Assembly: GCF_000723165.1 (NCBI RefSeq)
Contig: NZ_HG322949.1
Location: forward strand, 3,407,025 to 3,414,734
Length of the DNA: 7,710 bases
From: Janthinobacterium agaricidamnosum NBRC 102515 = DSM 9628
GTDB lineage: Bacteria > Pseudomonadota > Gammaproteobacteria > Burkholderiales > Burkholderiaceae_D
Direction of reading: 5' to 3'
The translations under genes and the position numbers were made by a program. Below, piece by piece: positions 1 to 6,359 of the stretch. Numbering within the stretch: the stretch's first letter is position 1; every line of letters starts with the position of its first letter. Below the pieces are notes generated by a model, which saw nothing but the letters and a program-made list of their open reading frames with translations, did not search any database and was not told the origin of the DNA.

Positions 1-1
1 G

Positions 2-982
2 CAAGCTGCGACCGCCGCCGATGCGCAAGCGGCCGCCAGCGCCGCGCAAGCCGCCATCTCGCTGGCCGCGCTGCATGCGGCGCAAGCCGACGACGCTGCC
101 GCCGCGGCGGCGGCAGCGTTCGCGGCACAAGCGCAGGCCAATGCCCAGCAAGCCCATGCCGACGATGCGTCGGCCGCCGCCGCCCAGGCCGCTGCCGATG
201 CGGCACAGGTGGCGCTGGCCCAGGCCAATGCGATCGCCGCGCAGACCGACGCCCACGCGCTGGGCCTGATCTCGGACGCCGACGCGTTGGCGGCGGCAGC
301 GGCGCAAGCCATCGCCGACCAGACCGATGCGGCCGCGCTGGCGCAGCAAGCGGCCGCGCATGCGGCAGCGGCGGCGGCGGCGCAAGCGACCGCCGACCTG
401 ACCGATGCGCAGGCGTTGGGCCTGGTGGCCGACGCCGCGCACGCAGCCGCGATCGACGCCAGCAACCAGGCCGACCTGACCGACGCGGCGGCGCTGGCGC
501 AGATCGCCAGCCACGACGCCGCCGCGGCGCTCGCGGCGCAACAGCTGGCCGACCTGACCGACGCCAACCACCTGCTGACGATCAGCACGCTGGCCCATAA
601 CAGCCCGCAAATAGTGACCGGCTTCCAGGGCGGCGCGCTGGCCGACGGCGGCGACGTGATCGACTTGTCGGCGCTGGGTCATCTGGGCAGCCTGTCGCTT
701 GCCGCCGGAGTCAATCTGCACACCGACTTCGGTGCCGATAACTTCTTCGTCTTCGACGACACGCCGATCAGCATCCACGATGCGATCAGCGCCATCGCCG
801 CCGACAGCAGCGTGCTGTCCGGCCAGGGCTACATCGTGATCCACGACGCGGCCAACAATGGCGCGGTGACCTTGTACCACTCCAGCGACCTGAGTTCGGC
901 CACTGGCACGGAAACTGCGCTGGTGCTGCTGTCCGGCCTGACTACCACCCAGCACCTGACGCAAGCGAACTTCATCGTCTAA
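2..982 (+). CDS. C-terminal part of a large alanine-rich type I secretion substrate (5' end outside window)
   Basis: The frame is open from the first bases and ends at TAA 980-982, leaving 326 residues. A GTG at 209 is only an internal valine codon, because the same alanine-rich composition continues upstream of it. Residues 1 to about 195 are dominated by Ala, Gln and Asp and should be almost entirely helical, probably a rod or coiled coil. A strict 26-residue repeat marked by Thr-Asp occupies residues 82 to about 195. Residues 200-326 change character to a beta-rich domain with GGDVIDLSAL, DNFFVFDD and GYIVIHD, ending in LTQANFIV. This resembles the C-terminal target modules of type I secretion substrates (recalled, not searched). 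No RTX nonapeptide (GGxGxDxUx) is seen. The three exporter genes immediately downstream support export by that system. The role is unknown; a surface adhesin or matrix-like protein is the natural guess. The N-terminus, and any retention or LapG-cleavage module, lie outside the window. Confidence 0.85.
   Translation, partial: QAATAADAQAAASAAQAAISLAALHAAQADDAAAAAAAAFAAQAQANAQQAHADDASAAAAQAAADAAQVALAQANAIAAQTDAHALGLISDADALAAAAAQAIADQTDAAALAQQAAAHAAAAAAAQATADLTDAQALGLVADAAHAAAIDASNQADLTDAAALAQIASHDAAAALAAQQLADLTDANHLLTISTLAHNSPQIVTGFQGGALADGGDVIDLSALGHLGSLSLAAGVNLHTDFGADNFFVFDDTPISIHDAISAIAADSSVLSGQGYIVIHDAANNGAVTLYHSSDLSSATGTETALVLLSGLTTTQHLTQANFIV
245..592 (+). repeat. 78-bp / 26-residue tandem repeat, five copies, alternating A-B-A-B
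   Basis: The Thr-Asp codon pair that opens each unit falls at 245, 323, 401, 479 and 557, so the spacing is exactly 78 bp each time. Copies 1 and 3 share TDAxALGL(I/V) followed by Asp-Ala. Copies 2 and 4 share TDAAALAQ. The real period is therefore arguably 156 bp (52 residues). Units end in AD(Q/L) just before the next Thr-Asp. Copy 5 keeps only its first part, TDANHLLTIS, and then enters the secretion module. An Asp-Asp at residues 30-31 lies exactly 52 residues before the first Thr-Asp, so the array probably continues upstream in degraded form. Confidence 0.85.
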
Positions 983-993
983 GCTGGCCCGGC

Positions 994-1027
994 CCCGGAT
1001 TGCGCCGCGCGCGCAATCCGGGTTTTT
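994..1027 (+). terminator. Rho-independent terminator after the alanine-rich substrate gene
   Basis: A perfect 12-bp stem (994-1005 pairing with 1011-1022) with a 5-base loop is followed directly by TTTTT at 1023-1027, 11 bases after the stop codon. It should end most transcripts of the substrate gene before the exporter genes. Confidence 0.93.
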
Positions 1028-1044
1028 CGCAAGACGCAATCACC

Positions 1045-1056
1045 ATTGCATGCAAT
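1045..1056. promoter_or_regulatory. 12-bp perfect palindrome upstream of the exporter operon
   Basis: ATTGCATGCAAT is a perfect palindrome in the leader between the terminator and the first exporter gene. A symmetric site here could be an operator for the exporter operon, but no convincing -35/-10 pair is visible around it. It contains the ATG at 1050 that an automatic gene caller might choose as a start. Chance occurrence is possible. Confidence 0.25.
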
Positions 1057-1118
1057 TGAACACACCAGGACGCAGCAGAACGGGGCCAGCCGGCCCGACA
1101 GACCACCACGGGATTCCA

Positions 1119-2378
1119 TTGAGCGACTTCCCCCTCCCTGCCTGCATCCGCGCCGCCCTGCTGGCCGCGCTGATGCTTCTCTCCTCCGGCCCATTGCACG
1201 CACAGGGCGTCTGGAGCTTCGAACAAGTGCTGCAAGCCGCACTACTGAACCACCCGACGATCCAGGGCCGCCGTTCGGCCCAGGACGCCGCGCGCGCCGA
1301 CCTCGACGGCGCCAAGTGGCAGCGCTATCCGACCGTCAGCGTGGAAGCGCCGGCCGGCTCCACTTCCAGCAGTTCAAGCAGCGGCCTGGTGCGCATCGAG
1401 CAGCCGCTGTGGGCCGGCGGCCGCATCTATGCCGGCATCGACGCGGCCGGCAGCCGGGTCGACGCGGCCGGCGCCGCGCTGGAAGAGGAACGCCTGACGC
1501 TGTCGCTGCGCGTGATCGCCGCCTATACCGAGGCGCTGCGCCAGAGCGCGCGCAGGAAATTCGCCGAGGAAGGGCTGGCCGAACATGAAAAACTGCTGGC
1601 CATGATAAAACGCCGGGTCGACCAGTCGGTCAGCTCGCAAACCGACCAGCGGCTGGCCGAATCGCGCACCTACCAGGCCAGCAACGACCTGTCGAACGCC
1701 AACCAGGCGCTGGCCAGCAGCCTGGCGCAATTGTCGCAACTGACCGGCAAGCCGGTGCGCGAAGTCAGCGACGCCGGCATCGCCGCCATCGAACCGCCGC
1801 TGCGCGACGGCATCGACGCCATCCTGCCGCAGGCGCTGGCGTATTCGCCGACGCTGCGCCGGCTGGAATTCGAGGAACAGGCGGCCGGTTCCGAGATCGC
1901 GCTGCAACGCTCGGCCTACATGCCGAAGCTGGTAGTGCGGCTGGAAAAAAACACCGGCAACCAGCCCGACATCGACAACCGCGCGCGCGCCATGCTGGTG
2001 CTGGTGGCGCAACCGGGCGCCGGCCTGTCGGCGCTGGCCGGGGTCGACGCCGCCGTCGCCAAGCGCGAAGCGGCGCGTTCGGCGCGCGAGGCTGCCGAAC
2101 GCGACGTGCGCGAACGTTTTACGCTGGACTGGAACGAGGCCGAGGCGTCGCGCCAGCGGCTCGGCAACGCCGGCCAGGCCAGCGCCACCACCACCCAGGT
2201 GTTCGAATCGTATGCGCGCCAGTACGTAATCGGCCGCAAGACCTGGAACGACGTGCTGAACGCGGTGCGCGAAGCGACCCAGGCCCAGTTCGCGCTGGAA
2301 GACACGCGCGCGCAGGCGATCGCCGCCGGCCTGCGGCTGGCGGCCGAAACCGGCAACCTGGGCGGCGCGCGGCGCTGA
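1119..2378 (+). CDS. TolC-family outer-membrane channel of a type I secretion system (LapE-like)
   Basis: This is the outer-membrane exit duct of the exporter: trimers of such proteins form a beta-barrel plus a periplasmic helical tunnel that docks on the adaptor and ABC transporter. I place the start at TTG 1119, giving 419 residues. Residues 1-28 then form a normal signal peptide: Arg 11, a hydrophobic core from about residue 12 to 23, and predicted cleavage after LHA 26-28. The longer frame from ATG 1050 would add 23 hydrophilic, Pro/Gly-rich residues with many A- or T-ending codons (aga, gga, aca, cca), unlike the rest of the gene, and has no Shine-Dalgarno. A weak GGGA lies at 1110-1113 before the TTG. 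Mature features typical of the family are an early LNHPTIQ segment, QPLWAGGR at residues 95-102, and two long helical Ala/Gln/Glu-rich stretches. The gene leads the exporter operon; the next gene starts 53 bases after the stop. Confidence 0.9.
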   Translation: MSDFPLPACIRAALLAALMLLSSGPLHAQGVWSFEQVLQAALLNHPTIQGRRSAQDAARADLDGAKWQRYPTVSVEAPAGSTSSSSSSGLVRIEQPLWAGGRIYAGIDAAGSRVDAAGAALEEERLTLSLRVIAAYTEALRQSARRKFAEEGLAEHEKLLAMIKRRVDQSVSSQTDQRLAESRTYQASNDLSNANQALASSLAQLSQLTGKPVREVSDAGIAAIEPPLRDGIDAILPQALAYSPTLRRLEFEEQAAGSEIALQRSAYMPKLVVRLEKNTGNQPDIDNRARAMLVLVAQPGAGLSALAGVDAAVAKREAARSAREAAERDVRERFTLDWNEAEASRQRLGNAGQASATTTQVFESYARQYVIGRKTWNDVLNAVREATQAQFALEDTRAQAIAAGLRLAAETGNLGGARR

Positions 2379-2418
2379 CCCGGCGCCGGCACGCACACAT
2401 CGCACGACAACATCAAGC

Positions 2419-2424
2419 AAAGGA
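2419..2424 (+). promoter_or_regulatory. Ribosome-binding site deciding a GTG start
   Basis: AAAGGA lies 7 bases before GTG 2432. The next in-frame Met codon is 37 codons further on, so this site supports the GTG as the true start of the ABC transporter gene. Confidence 0.75.
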
Positions 2425-2431
2425 CAGTATC

Positions 2432-4579
2432 GTGACAGCCTCTCTCAAGAACGGCCTGGTGACATTGATCGACAAGGCGGCGCGGCTGGCCGGCCAGCAC
2501 TTGCCCGGCGCGCGGCTGGCCGACCTGCAACTGCATGTCGGGATGGCGCCCGAGACGCAAGATAGCCAACGGCTGCTGAACGACACCTGGCGCGCGGCCG
2601 GGCTGGAAGGCGCCGCGCGCGTGCTGCACAGCCCGACCCCGGCCGACCTGCCGTTCGTGATCCATCAGCCGCAGCTGGGCTGGGGCCTGCTGACCGTGCG
2701 CGGCGCCGACACCGTCTGGCATGGCGAAAACGCCGACGGCGCCAACCTGGTGCTGGAACGGCTCGACGGCGTCGCCTGCCTGTCGCTGCCGCGCCGCGCC
2801 GAAGCGAAAACCGACGATGAGGTCAAGCTGGGCGCGCTGCGCCTGGTGCGCGATGCCTTGTGGGCGCACAAGGCGGTGTTCGTCGACGCGGTGCTGGCCA
2901 CCACGCTGGTGACCCTGCTGACCATGGCGACCTCGCTGTTTTCGATGCAGGTGTACGACCGCGTGATCCCGAACCAGGGGTTTAATACGCTGTGGGTGCT
3001 GAGCATCGGCGTGATCCTGTCGATCGTGCTGGAATTCGTGCTGAAGCAGGTGCGCAGCCGCATCGTCGACCATTCCTGCAATACCATCGACCACGAATTG
3101 TCCGAGTGGTTTTTCCAGCGCATGCTGGGCATCCGCATGGAAGCGCGGCCGGCCTCGGTCGGCACGCTAGCGGCCCAGGTCAAGGGCTTTGAAATGGTGC
3201 GCGGCGTGATGACGTCGACCTCGCTGTTCGTGCTGACCGACGTGCCGTTCGCGCTGGTGTTCCTGGTGATGATCACCGTGATCGGCGGCTGGCTGGTGGC
3301 GGTGCCGCTGGTCGCGCTGCCGCTGGCGCTGGTGACCGGCCTGATGTTCCAGAAGGCGATCCAGAACCACACCCGGCGCAACCTGTCGGCCAGCAACCGC
3401 AAGGCCGGCTTGCTGGTGGAGGCGGTGGACGGCATCGAATCGCTGAAAAGCAGCAGCGCAGAATGGCTGGTGCAGGGCCGCTGGGGCAAGCTGGTGGCCG
3501 AGACCAGCTACGCCGAACAAAATATCCGCGACTATGCTGCGCTGTCGCAAAACCTGACCGCCGCGTTCCAGCAAATCACCAACGTGGCGCTGATCGGCAT
3601 GGGCGCCTGGTTCGTCACCGAAAACCAGATGACCATGGGCGCGCTGCTGGCCTGCACCATCATCAGCAACCGCGCGCTGGCGCCGATCATCCAGCTGCCC
3701 GGCGTGATGGTGCAATGGGCCCATGCGCGCGCCTCGATCGACGGCCTGGAACAAGTCATCAGCCTGCCCAACGAAGCCGACGCGGCGCACCACATGCTGA
3801 CTCCGCGCAGCCTGGACACCGGTTTCCGTTTCGAGCGGATCCGCTTCAGCTATGGCGACACGCAGCGCGCGGCGCTGGAAGTGGAGCGGCTCGACATCAA
3901 GCCGGGCGAACGCATCGGCCTGGTCGGCGCGATCGGTTCCGGCAAGAGCACGTTATTGAAACTGATGTCCGGCCTGTACCAGCCGGCCGACGGCAAGGTG
4001 TTCCTCGGCGATGTCGACATGGCGCTGCTGGCGCCGGCGGTGGCGCGCGAAATGGTCGGCTACCTGCCGCAAGAGACCCGGCTGTTCAGCGGCACGCTGC
4101 GCGACAACCTGATACTGGGCCTGGCCGATCCGGGCGAGGAAGCGATCCTGGCGGCGGCGCGGCGCACCGGCCTGATCGACCTGGTGCTGGGCCAGCCGCG
4201 CGGCCTGGCGCTGGAAATCACCGAGGGCGGACGCGGCGTATCGGGCGGCCAGAAGCAATTGATCGCGGTGACCCGCATGCTGCTGGCGCGCCCGAAGATC
4301 TGGCTGCTGGACGAGCCGACCGGCGCGATGGATTCGAAAAGCGAGGCGCGCATCGTCGCGCTGCTGGCCGAGCTGGCGCAGGAAGGCGTGACGATGATCG
4401 CCACCACCCATAAGAACGCCCTGCTGCCGCTGCTGGACCGGCTGATCGTGCTGCAATCCGGACGCATCGTGCTGGACGGGCCGCGCGACTCGGTGCTGGC
4501 CAAGTTGTCCGGCAAGCCGCAACCGGTGGCCCAGCCGCCGGCCCAGCCCGTGCAGCCGGCGCAAGGAGCGGCAGCGTGA
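2432..4579 (+). CDS. Type I secretion ABC transporter, permease-ATPase fusion (LapB-like)
   Basis: This inner-membrane half-transporter (715 residues, functional as a dimer) uses ATP to drive the substrate into the adaptor/TolC duct. Residues 1 to about 130 form a compact N-terminal domain in the place of a C39 peptidase. There is no Cys before residue 116, so it should not cut a leader and is best read as a C39-like docking domain. The membrane domain spans about 150-430, with hydrophobic segments near 151-172, 188-206, 263-307 (two) and 377-420. The ATPase domain is complete: Walker A GAIGSGKST 499-507, Q-loop Gln 547, signature VSGGQ 603-607, Walker B IWLLDE 623-628 with catalytic Glu 628, and H-loop His 660. 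The last 20 or so residues are a Pro/Gln/Ala-rich tail. Its placement between TolC and HlyD genes matches LapB-type adhesin exporters. Confidence 0.95.
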   Translation: MTASLKNGLVTLIDKAARLAGQHLPGARLADLQLHVGMAPETQDSQRLLNDTWRAAGLEGAARVLHSPTPADLPFVIHQPQLGWGLLTVRGADTVWHGENADGANLVLERLDGVACLSLPRRAEAKTDDEVKLGALRLVRDALWAHKAVFVDAVLATTLVTLLTMATSLFSMQVYDRVIPNQGFNTLWVLSIGVILSIVLEFVLKQVRSRIVDHSCNTIDHELSEWFFQRMLGIRMEARPASVGTLAAQVKGFEMVRGVMTSTSLFVLTDVPFALVFLVMITVIGGWLVAVPLVALPLALVTGLMFQKAIQNHTRRNLSASNRKAGLLVEAVDGIESLKSSSAEWLVQGRWGKLVAETSYAEQNIRDYAALSQNLTAAFQQITNVALIGMGAWFVTENQMTMGALLACTIISNRALAPIIQLPGVMVQWAHARASIDGLEQVISLPNEADAAHHMLTPRSLDTGFRFERIRFSYGDTQRAALEVERLDIKPGERIGLVGAIGSGKSTLLKLMSGLYQPADGKVFLGDVDMALLAPAVAREMVGYLPQETRLFSGTLRDNLILGLADPGEEAILAAARRTGLIDLVLGQPRGLALEITEGGRGVSGGQKQLIAVTRMLLARPKIWLLDEPTGAMDSKSEARIVALLAELAQEGVTMIATTHKNALLPLLDRLIVLQSGRIVLDGPRDSVLAKLSGKPQPVAQPPAQPVQPAQGAAA

Positions 4580-5730
4580 GCGCGCCACGCGGCGAGCGCC
4601 GCGGACGCATCCTGATCTGGAGCTGCGGCGCCGCCATCGTCGGCTTCCTGGCATGGGCCAACTGGGCCGAACTGGACCAGATCACGCGCGCCAACGGCCA
4701 GGTGATCGCCAGTTCGCGCAACCAGATCATCCAGGTCGCCGACGGCGGCGTGCTCAGCGACTTGCGGGTGCATGAAGGCAGCGTCATCAAGCGCGGCCAG
4801 CTGCTGGCGCGCTTCGACCAGACCAAGGCCGAATCGAGCTACCTGGAAAGCACGGCCAAGGCTGCCGGCCTGAAGGCGGCGGTGGCGCGGCTGCAAGCCG
4901 AAGTGTTCGGCGGCACGCCGAAGTTCCCGGCCGAATTGAACGCCTACCCGGAATTCAAGGCCAACCAGCTGACGCTGTTCAACAAGCGCCAGGGCGCGGT
5001 GCGCGAAGAGGTCGGCGCGCTGGAAAGCGCGATGAAGCTGATCAAGGAAGAACTGGCGATGAACTTGCCGCTGCTCGATTCCGGCGACGTCAGCCGCGCC
5101 GAAGTGCTGAAATTGCGGCGCCAGGTGGTCGATATCCAGGCCCAGATCACCAACCGCCGCAACAAATACCTGCAAGACAGCCAGACCGACCTGGTCAAGG
5201 CGCAGGAAGACCTGGCCGGCGTGCTGCAAACCGTGGCCCAGCGCAAGGAGCAGCTGGGATCGACCGAAGTGCATGCGCCAACCGACGGCATCGTGCGCAA
5301 CGTGCGCCTGACCACGCTGGGCGGCGTGGCCAAGCCGGGCGAGGAAATCATGCAGATCGTGCCGACCGACGACGACCTGATCATCGAAGCGAAGGTCAAG
5401 CCGGCCGACATCGCCTTCATCAAGCCGGGACTGACGGCGGCGATCAAGCTGGACGCCTACGATTACGGCATCTACGGCCGGCTGCGCGGCACCGTCAGCT
5501 ACATCAGCGCCGATACGCTGAGCGAGGATAACAAGGGCAACGAGCAGCCGTATTACCGGGTGCAGATCAAGACCAGCGGCCGCAACCTGGTCGGCCGCAA
5601 CGGCGCTACCATCCTGATCCAGCCGGGCATGACGGCGACCGTCGAAATCAATACGGGCCGCAAGACCGTGCTGCGTTACCTGACCAAGCCGATCACCAAG
5701 ACGTTTTCGGAATCGCTGGGGGAGCGCTGA
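4576..5730 (+). CDS. HlyD-family periplasmic adaptor of the type I secretion system (LapC-like)
   Basis: This membrane-fusion protein (384 residues) bridges the ABC transporter and the TolC-like channel. It begins with a short basic cytoplasmic tail (residues 1-11) and one membrane anchor at about 12-28. The first half of the lipoyl-like domain follows (about 39-82, containing GGVLSDLRVHEGSVIKRGQ). A long helical hairpin occupies about 83-225, and the second lipoyl half starts at VHAPTDGIV (232-240). A beta-barrel region follows, with the family's closing signature PGMTATVEI plus GRKTVLRYL near the end. Length and order are usual for the family. The GTG start at 4576 overlaps the preceding TGA in the sequence GTGA, with AAGGAG at 4563-4568 seven bases before it, so the two genes are translationally coupled. 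This is the last gene of the operon; no classic terminator follows closely. Confidence 0.95.
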   Translation: MSAPRGERRGRILIWSCGAAIVGFLAWANWAELDQITRANGQVIASSRNQIIQVADGGVLSDLRVHEGSVIKRGQLLARFDQTKAESSYLESTAKAAGLKAAVARLQAEVFGGTPKFPAELNAYPEFKANQLTLFNKRQGAVREEVGALESAMKLIKEELAMNLPLLDSGDVSRAEVLKLRRQVVDIQAQITNRRNKYLQDSQTDLVKAQEDLAGVLQTVAQRKEQLGSTEVHAPTDGIVRNVRLTTLGGVAKPGEEIMQIVPTDDDLIIEAKVKPADIAFIKPGLTAAIKLDAYDYGIYGRLRGTVSYISADTLSEDNKGNEQPYYRVQIKTSGRNLVGRNGATILIQPGMTATVEINTGRKTVLRYLTKPITKTFSESLGER

Positions 5731-5800
5731 CTGTTATTCGAGAGGGCGGACACTGGGAATGAAGAGCCTGATTTGCAACCATGTCCATGGTCCGATGGAA

Positions 5801-5837
5801 TCGCATAGGATGCGAGATGCCTGCATTGCCAGGCATC
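5801..5837. repeat. Two adjoining perfect inverted repeats
   Basis: Hairpin one has arms 5801-5806 and 5810-5815 (6 bp, 3-base loop). Hairpin two abuts it with arms 5816-5823 and 5830-5837 (8 bp, 6-base loop). A TTTT occurs only at 5849-5852, too far away for a standard intrinsic terminator. They may stabilise the 3' end of the exporter mRNA or help terminate it, but the role is not established. Confidence 0.45.
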
Positions 5838-5861
5838 CCAATCCACTGTTTTCCTCCCTTT

Positions 5862-5868
5862 AAAAGGA
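5862..5868 (+). promoter_or_regulatory. Ribosome-binding site of the broken NTF2-like gene
   Basis: AAAAGGA stands 8 bases before ATG 5877. It is a good site attached to a frame that stops after six codons, which is the main evidence that the following gene was once intact. Confidence 0.5.
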
Positions 5869-5876
5869 CACGATTC

Positions 5877-6183
5877 ATGCTCGCATCAAGAAAATGATGC
5901 CGTCGTCCCGCCCCCGGAGGGCACCGGCAGCCTGATACGCGGCGGCAAGCTGATGCAGGTAAAGTTTGCGGTATTCTGCGACTGCCTCCCCGACGGCACC
6001 GACGCGCTGGAAGAGCGCATCGACGATGACATCGCGATGATCTGGACAGCATACGATTTCCGCGCCAACGGCAAGATACATCACTGCGGCACCGACATCG
6101 TGACGCTGATCCACCAGGACGGCAAGTGGCTGATTACCGGCATCGCCGACAATAGCCGCACCACCGGTTGCCCGGCACGATAA
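5877..6183 (+). pseudogene. Remnant of an NTF2/SnoaL-like (nuclear transport factor 2 family) protein gene
   Basis: ATG 5877 follows a good ribosome-binding site, but its frame reads MLASRK and stops at TGA 5895-5897. The recognisable protein lies in a different frame, open upstream of 5881 and ending at TAA 6181-6183. It reads NDAVVPPPEG, then EERIDDDIAMIWTAYDF, HCGTDIVTL, GKWLITGIAD and a final TTGC. This is the C-terminal half of small NTF2-like proteins of about 140-170 residues (compare their 'HPDAVV', 'VWAPYEF', 'HCG' and 'GWKIxxI' segments, recalled from the family). The N-terminal signal/helix portion is missing, so an internal deletion with frame loss is more likely than a single frameshift. 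A 76-residue product from ATG 5953 could still be made but lacks a clear ribosome-binding site and half the fold. Family members are often catalytic or ligand-binding, but no function can be assigned here. Confidence 0.6.
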
Positions 6184-6198
6184 GGGCCGCCCTCGCCT

Positions 6199-6222
6199 CT
6201 GGCGTGGATCGCGCCACGCCAG
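6199..6222. terminator. Stem-loop after the NTF2-like remnant, possible weak terminator
   Basis: A perfect 9-bp stem (6199-6207 pairing with 6214-6222) with a 6-base loop starts 15 bases after the remnant's stop codon. No T-run follows on either strand; downstream is C/T-rich. Position and GC content suggest a 3'-end structure of the old gene, but termination is unproven. Confidence 0.4.
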
Positions 6223-6349
6223 CCCCTGCCATTCTCCCTTTGCTGTTCCAGCGCAAACATCAGGTTGATTGATTTGTGCGTACCATCCCCCTCCTCTAGA
6301 CTGCGACAACCTCACTTTCAACCATTTCTCTTGTGTCTGGCTCTACTCC

Positions 6350-6354
6350 AGGAG
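6350..6354 (+). promoter_or_regulatory. Ribosome-binding site of the Tle3-like gene
   Basis: AGGAG lies 5 bases before ATG 6360 and fixes that start. The preceding 6223-6349 is non-coding and C/T-rich; no convincing promoter was found in it. Confidence 0.75.
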
Positions 6355-6359
6355 TAGTA

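Larger units (their letters stand above)
5731..5876 (+). other. Non-coding gap after the exporter operon
   Basis: No gene is supported here. The gap holds a small palindrome-like element (5778-5791, 6-bp arms), the tandem hairpins annotated separately (5801-5837), and a ribosome-binding site at its 3' end. No intrinsic terminator with an adjoining T-run and no clear promoter could be recognised, so how the exporter transcript ends is not evident. Confidence 0.5.

Noticed and set aside
21..269. Plus-strand frame of 82 codons at the window start, Arg/Pro-rich
   Set aside because: It is a shifted reading of the alanine-rich repeat gene; the frame starting at position 2 continues into the clear secretion module.
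2..600. Reading the repeat region as an antifreeze-type alanine helix or as a CRISPR-like DNA repeat
   Set aside because: The 26-residue period with Thr-Asp markers does not fit the 11-residue antifreeze pattern. The DNA copies are coding and divergent, without constant repeats and unique spacers.
1374..2420. Long minus-strand open frame (348 codons) opposite the TolC-like gene
   Set aside because: It is exactly antisense to a well-supported gene. Its product is Arg/Gln/His/Gly-rich low complexity, as expected from the complement of high-GC codons, with no recognisable domain.
1916..3094. Minus-strand open frame (392 codons) spanning the TolC/ABC gene junction
   Set aside because: It crosses two convincing plus-strand genes and the operon gap, shows no family motif and has shadow-type composition.
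4060..5274. Minus-strand open frame (404 codons) opposite the ABC and HlyD genes
   Set aside because: It is antisense to the ATPase motifs and the adaptor. It is rich in Arg, Gln, His, Ala and Leu, without domain signals.
6265..6302. Possible sigma70 promoter (TTGATT or TTGTGC with TAGACT) before the Tle3-like gene
   Set aside because: No pair combines acceptable spacing with good matches at both boxes; the best has only three -35 and four -10 matches.
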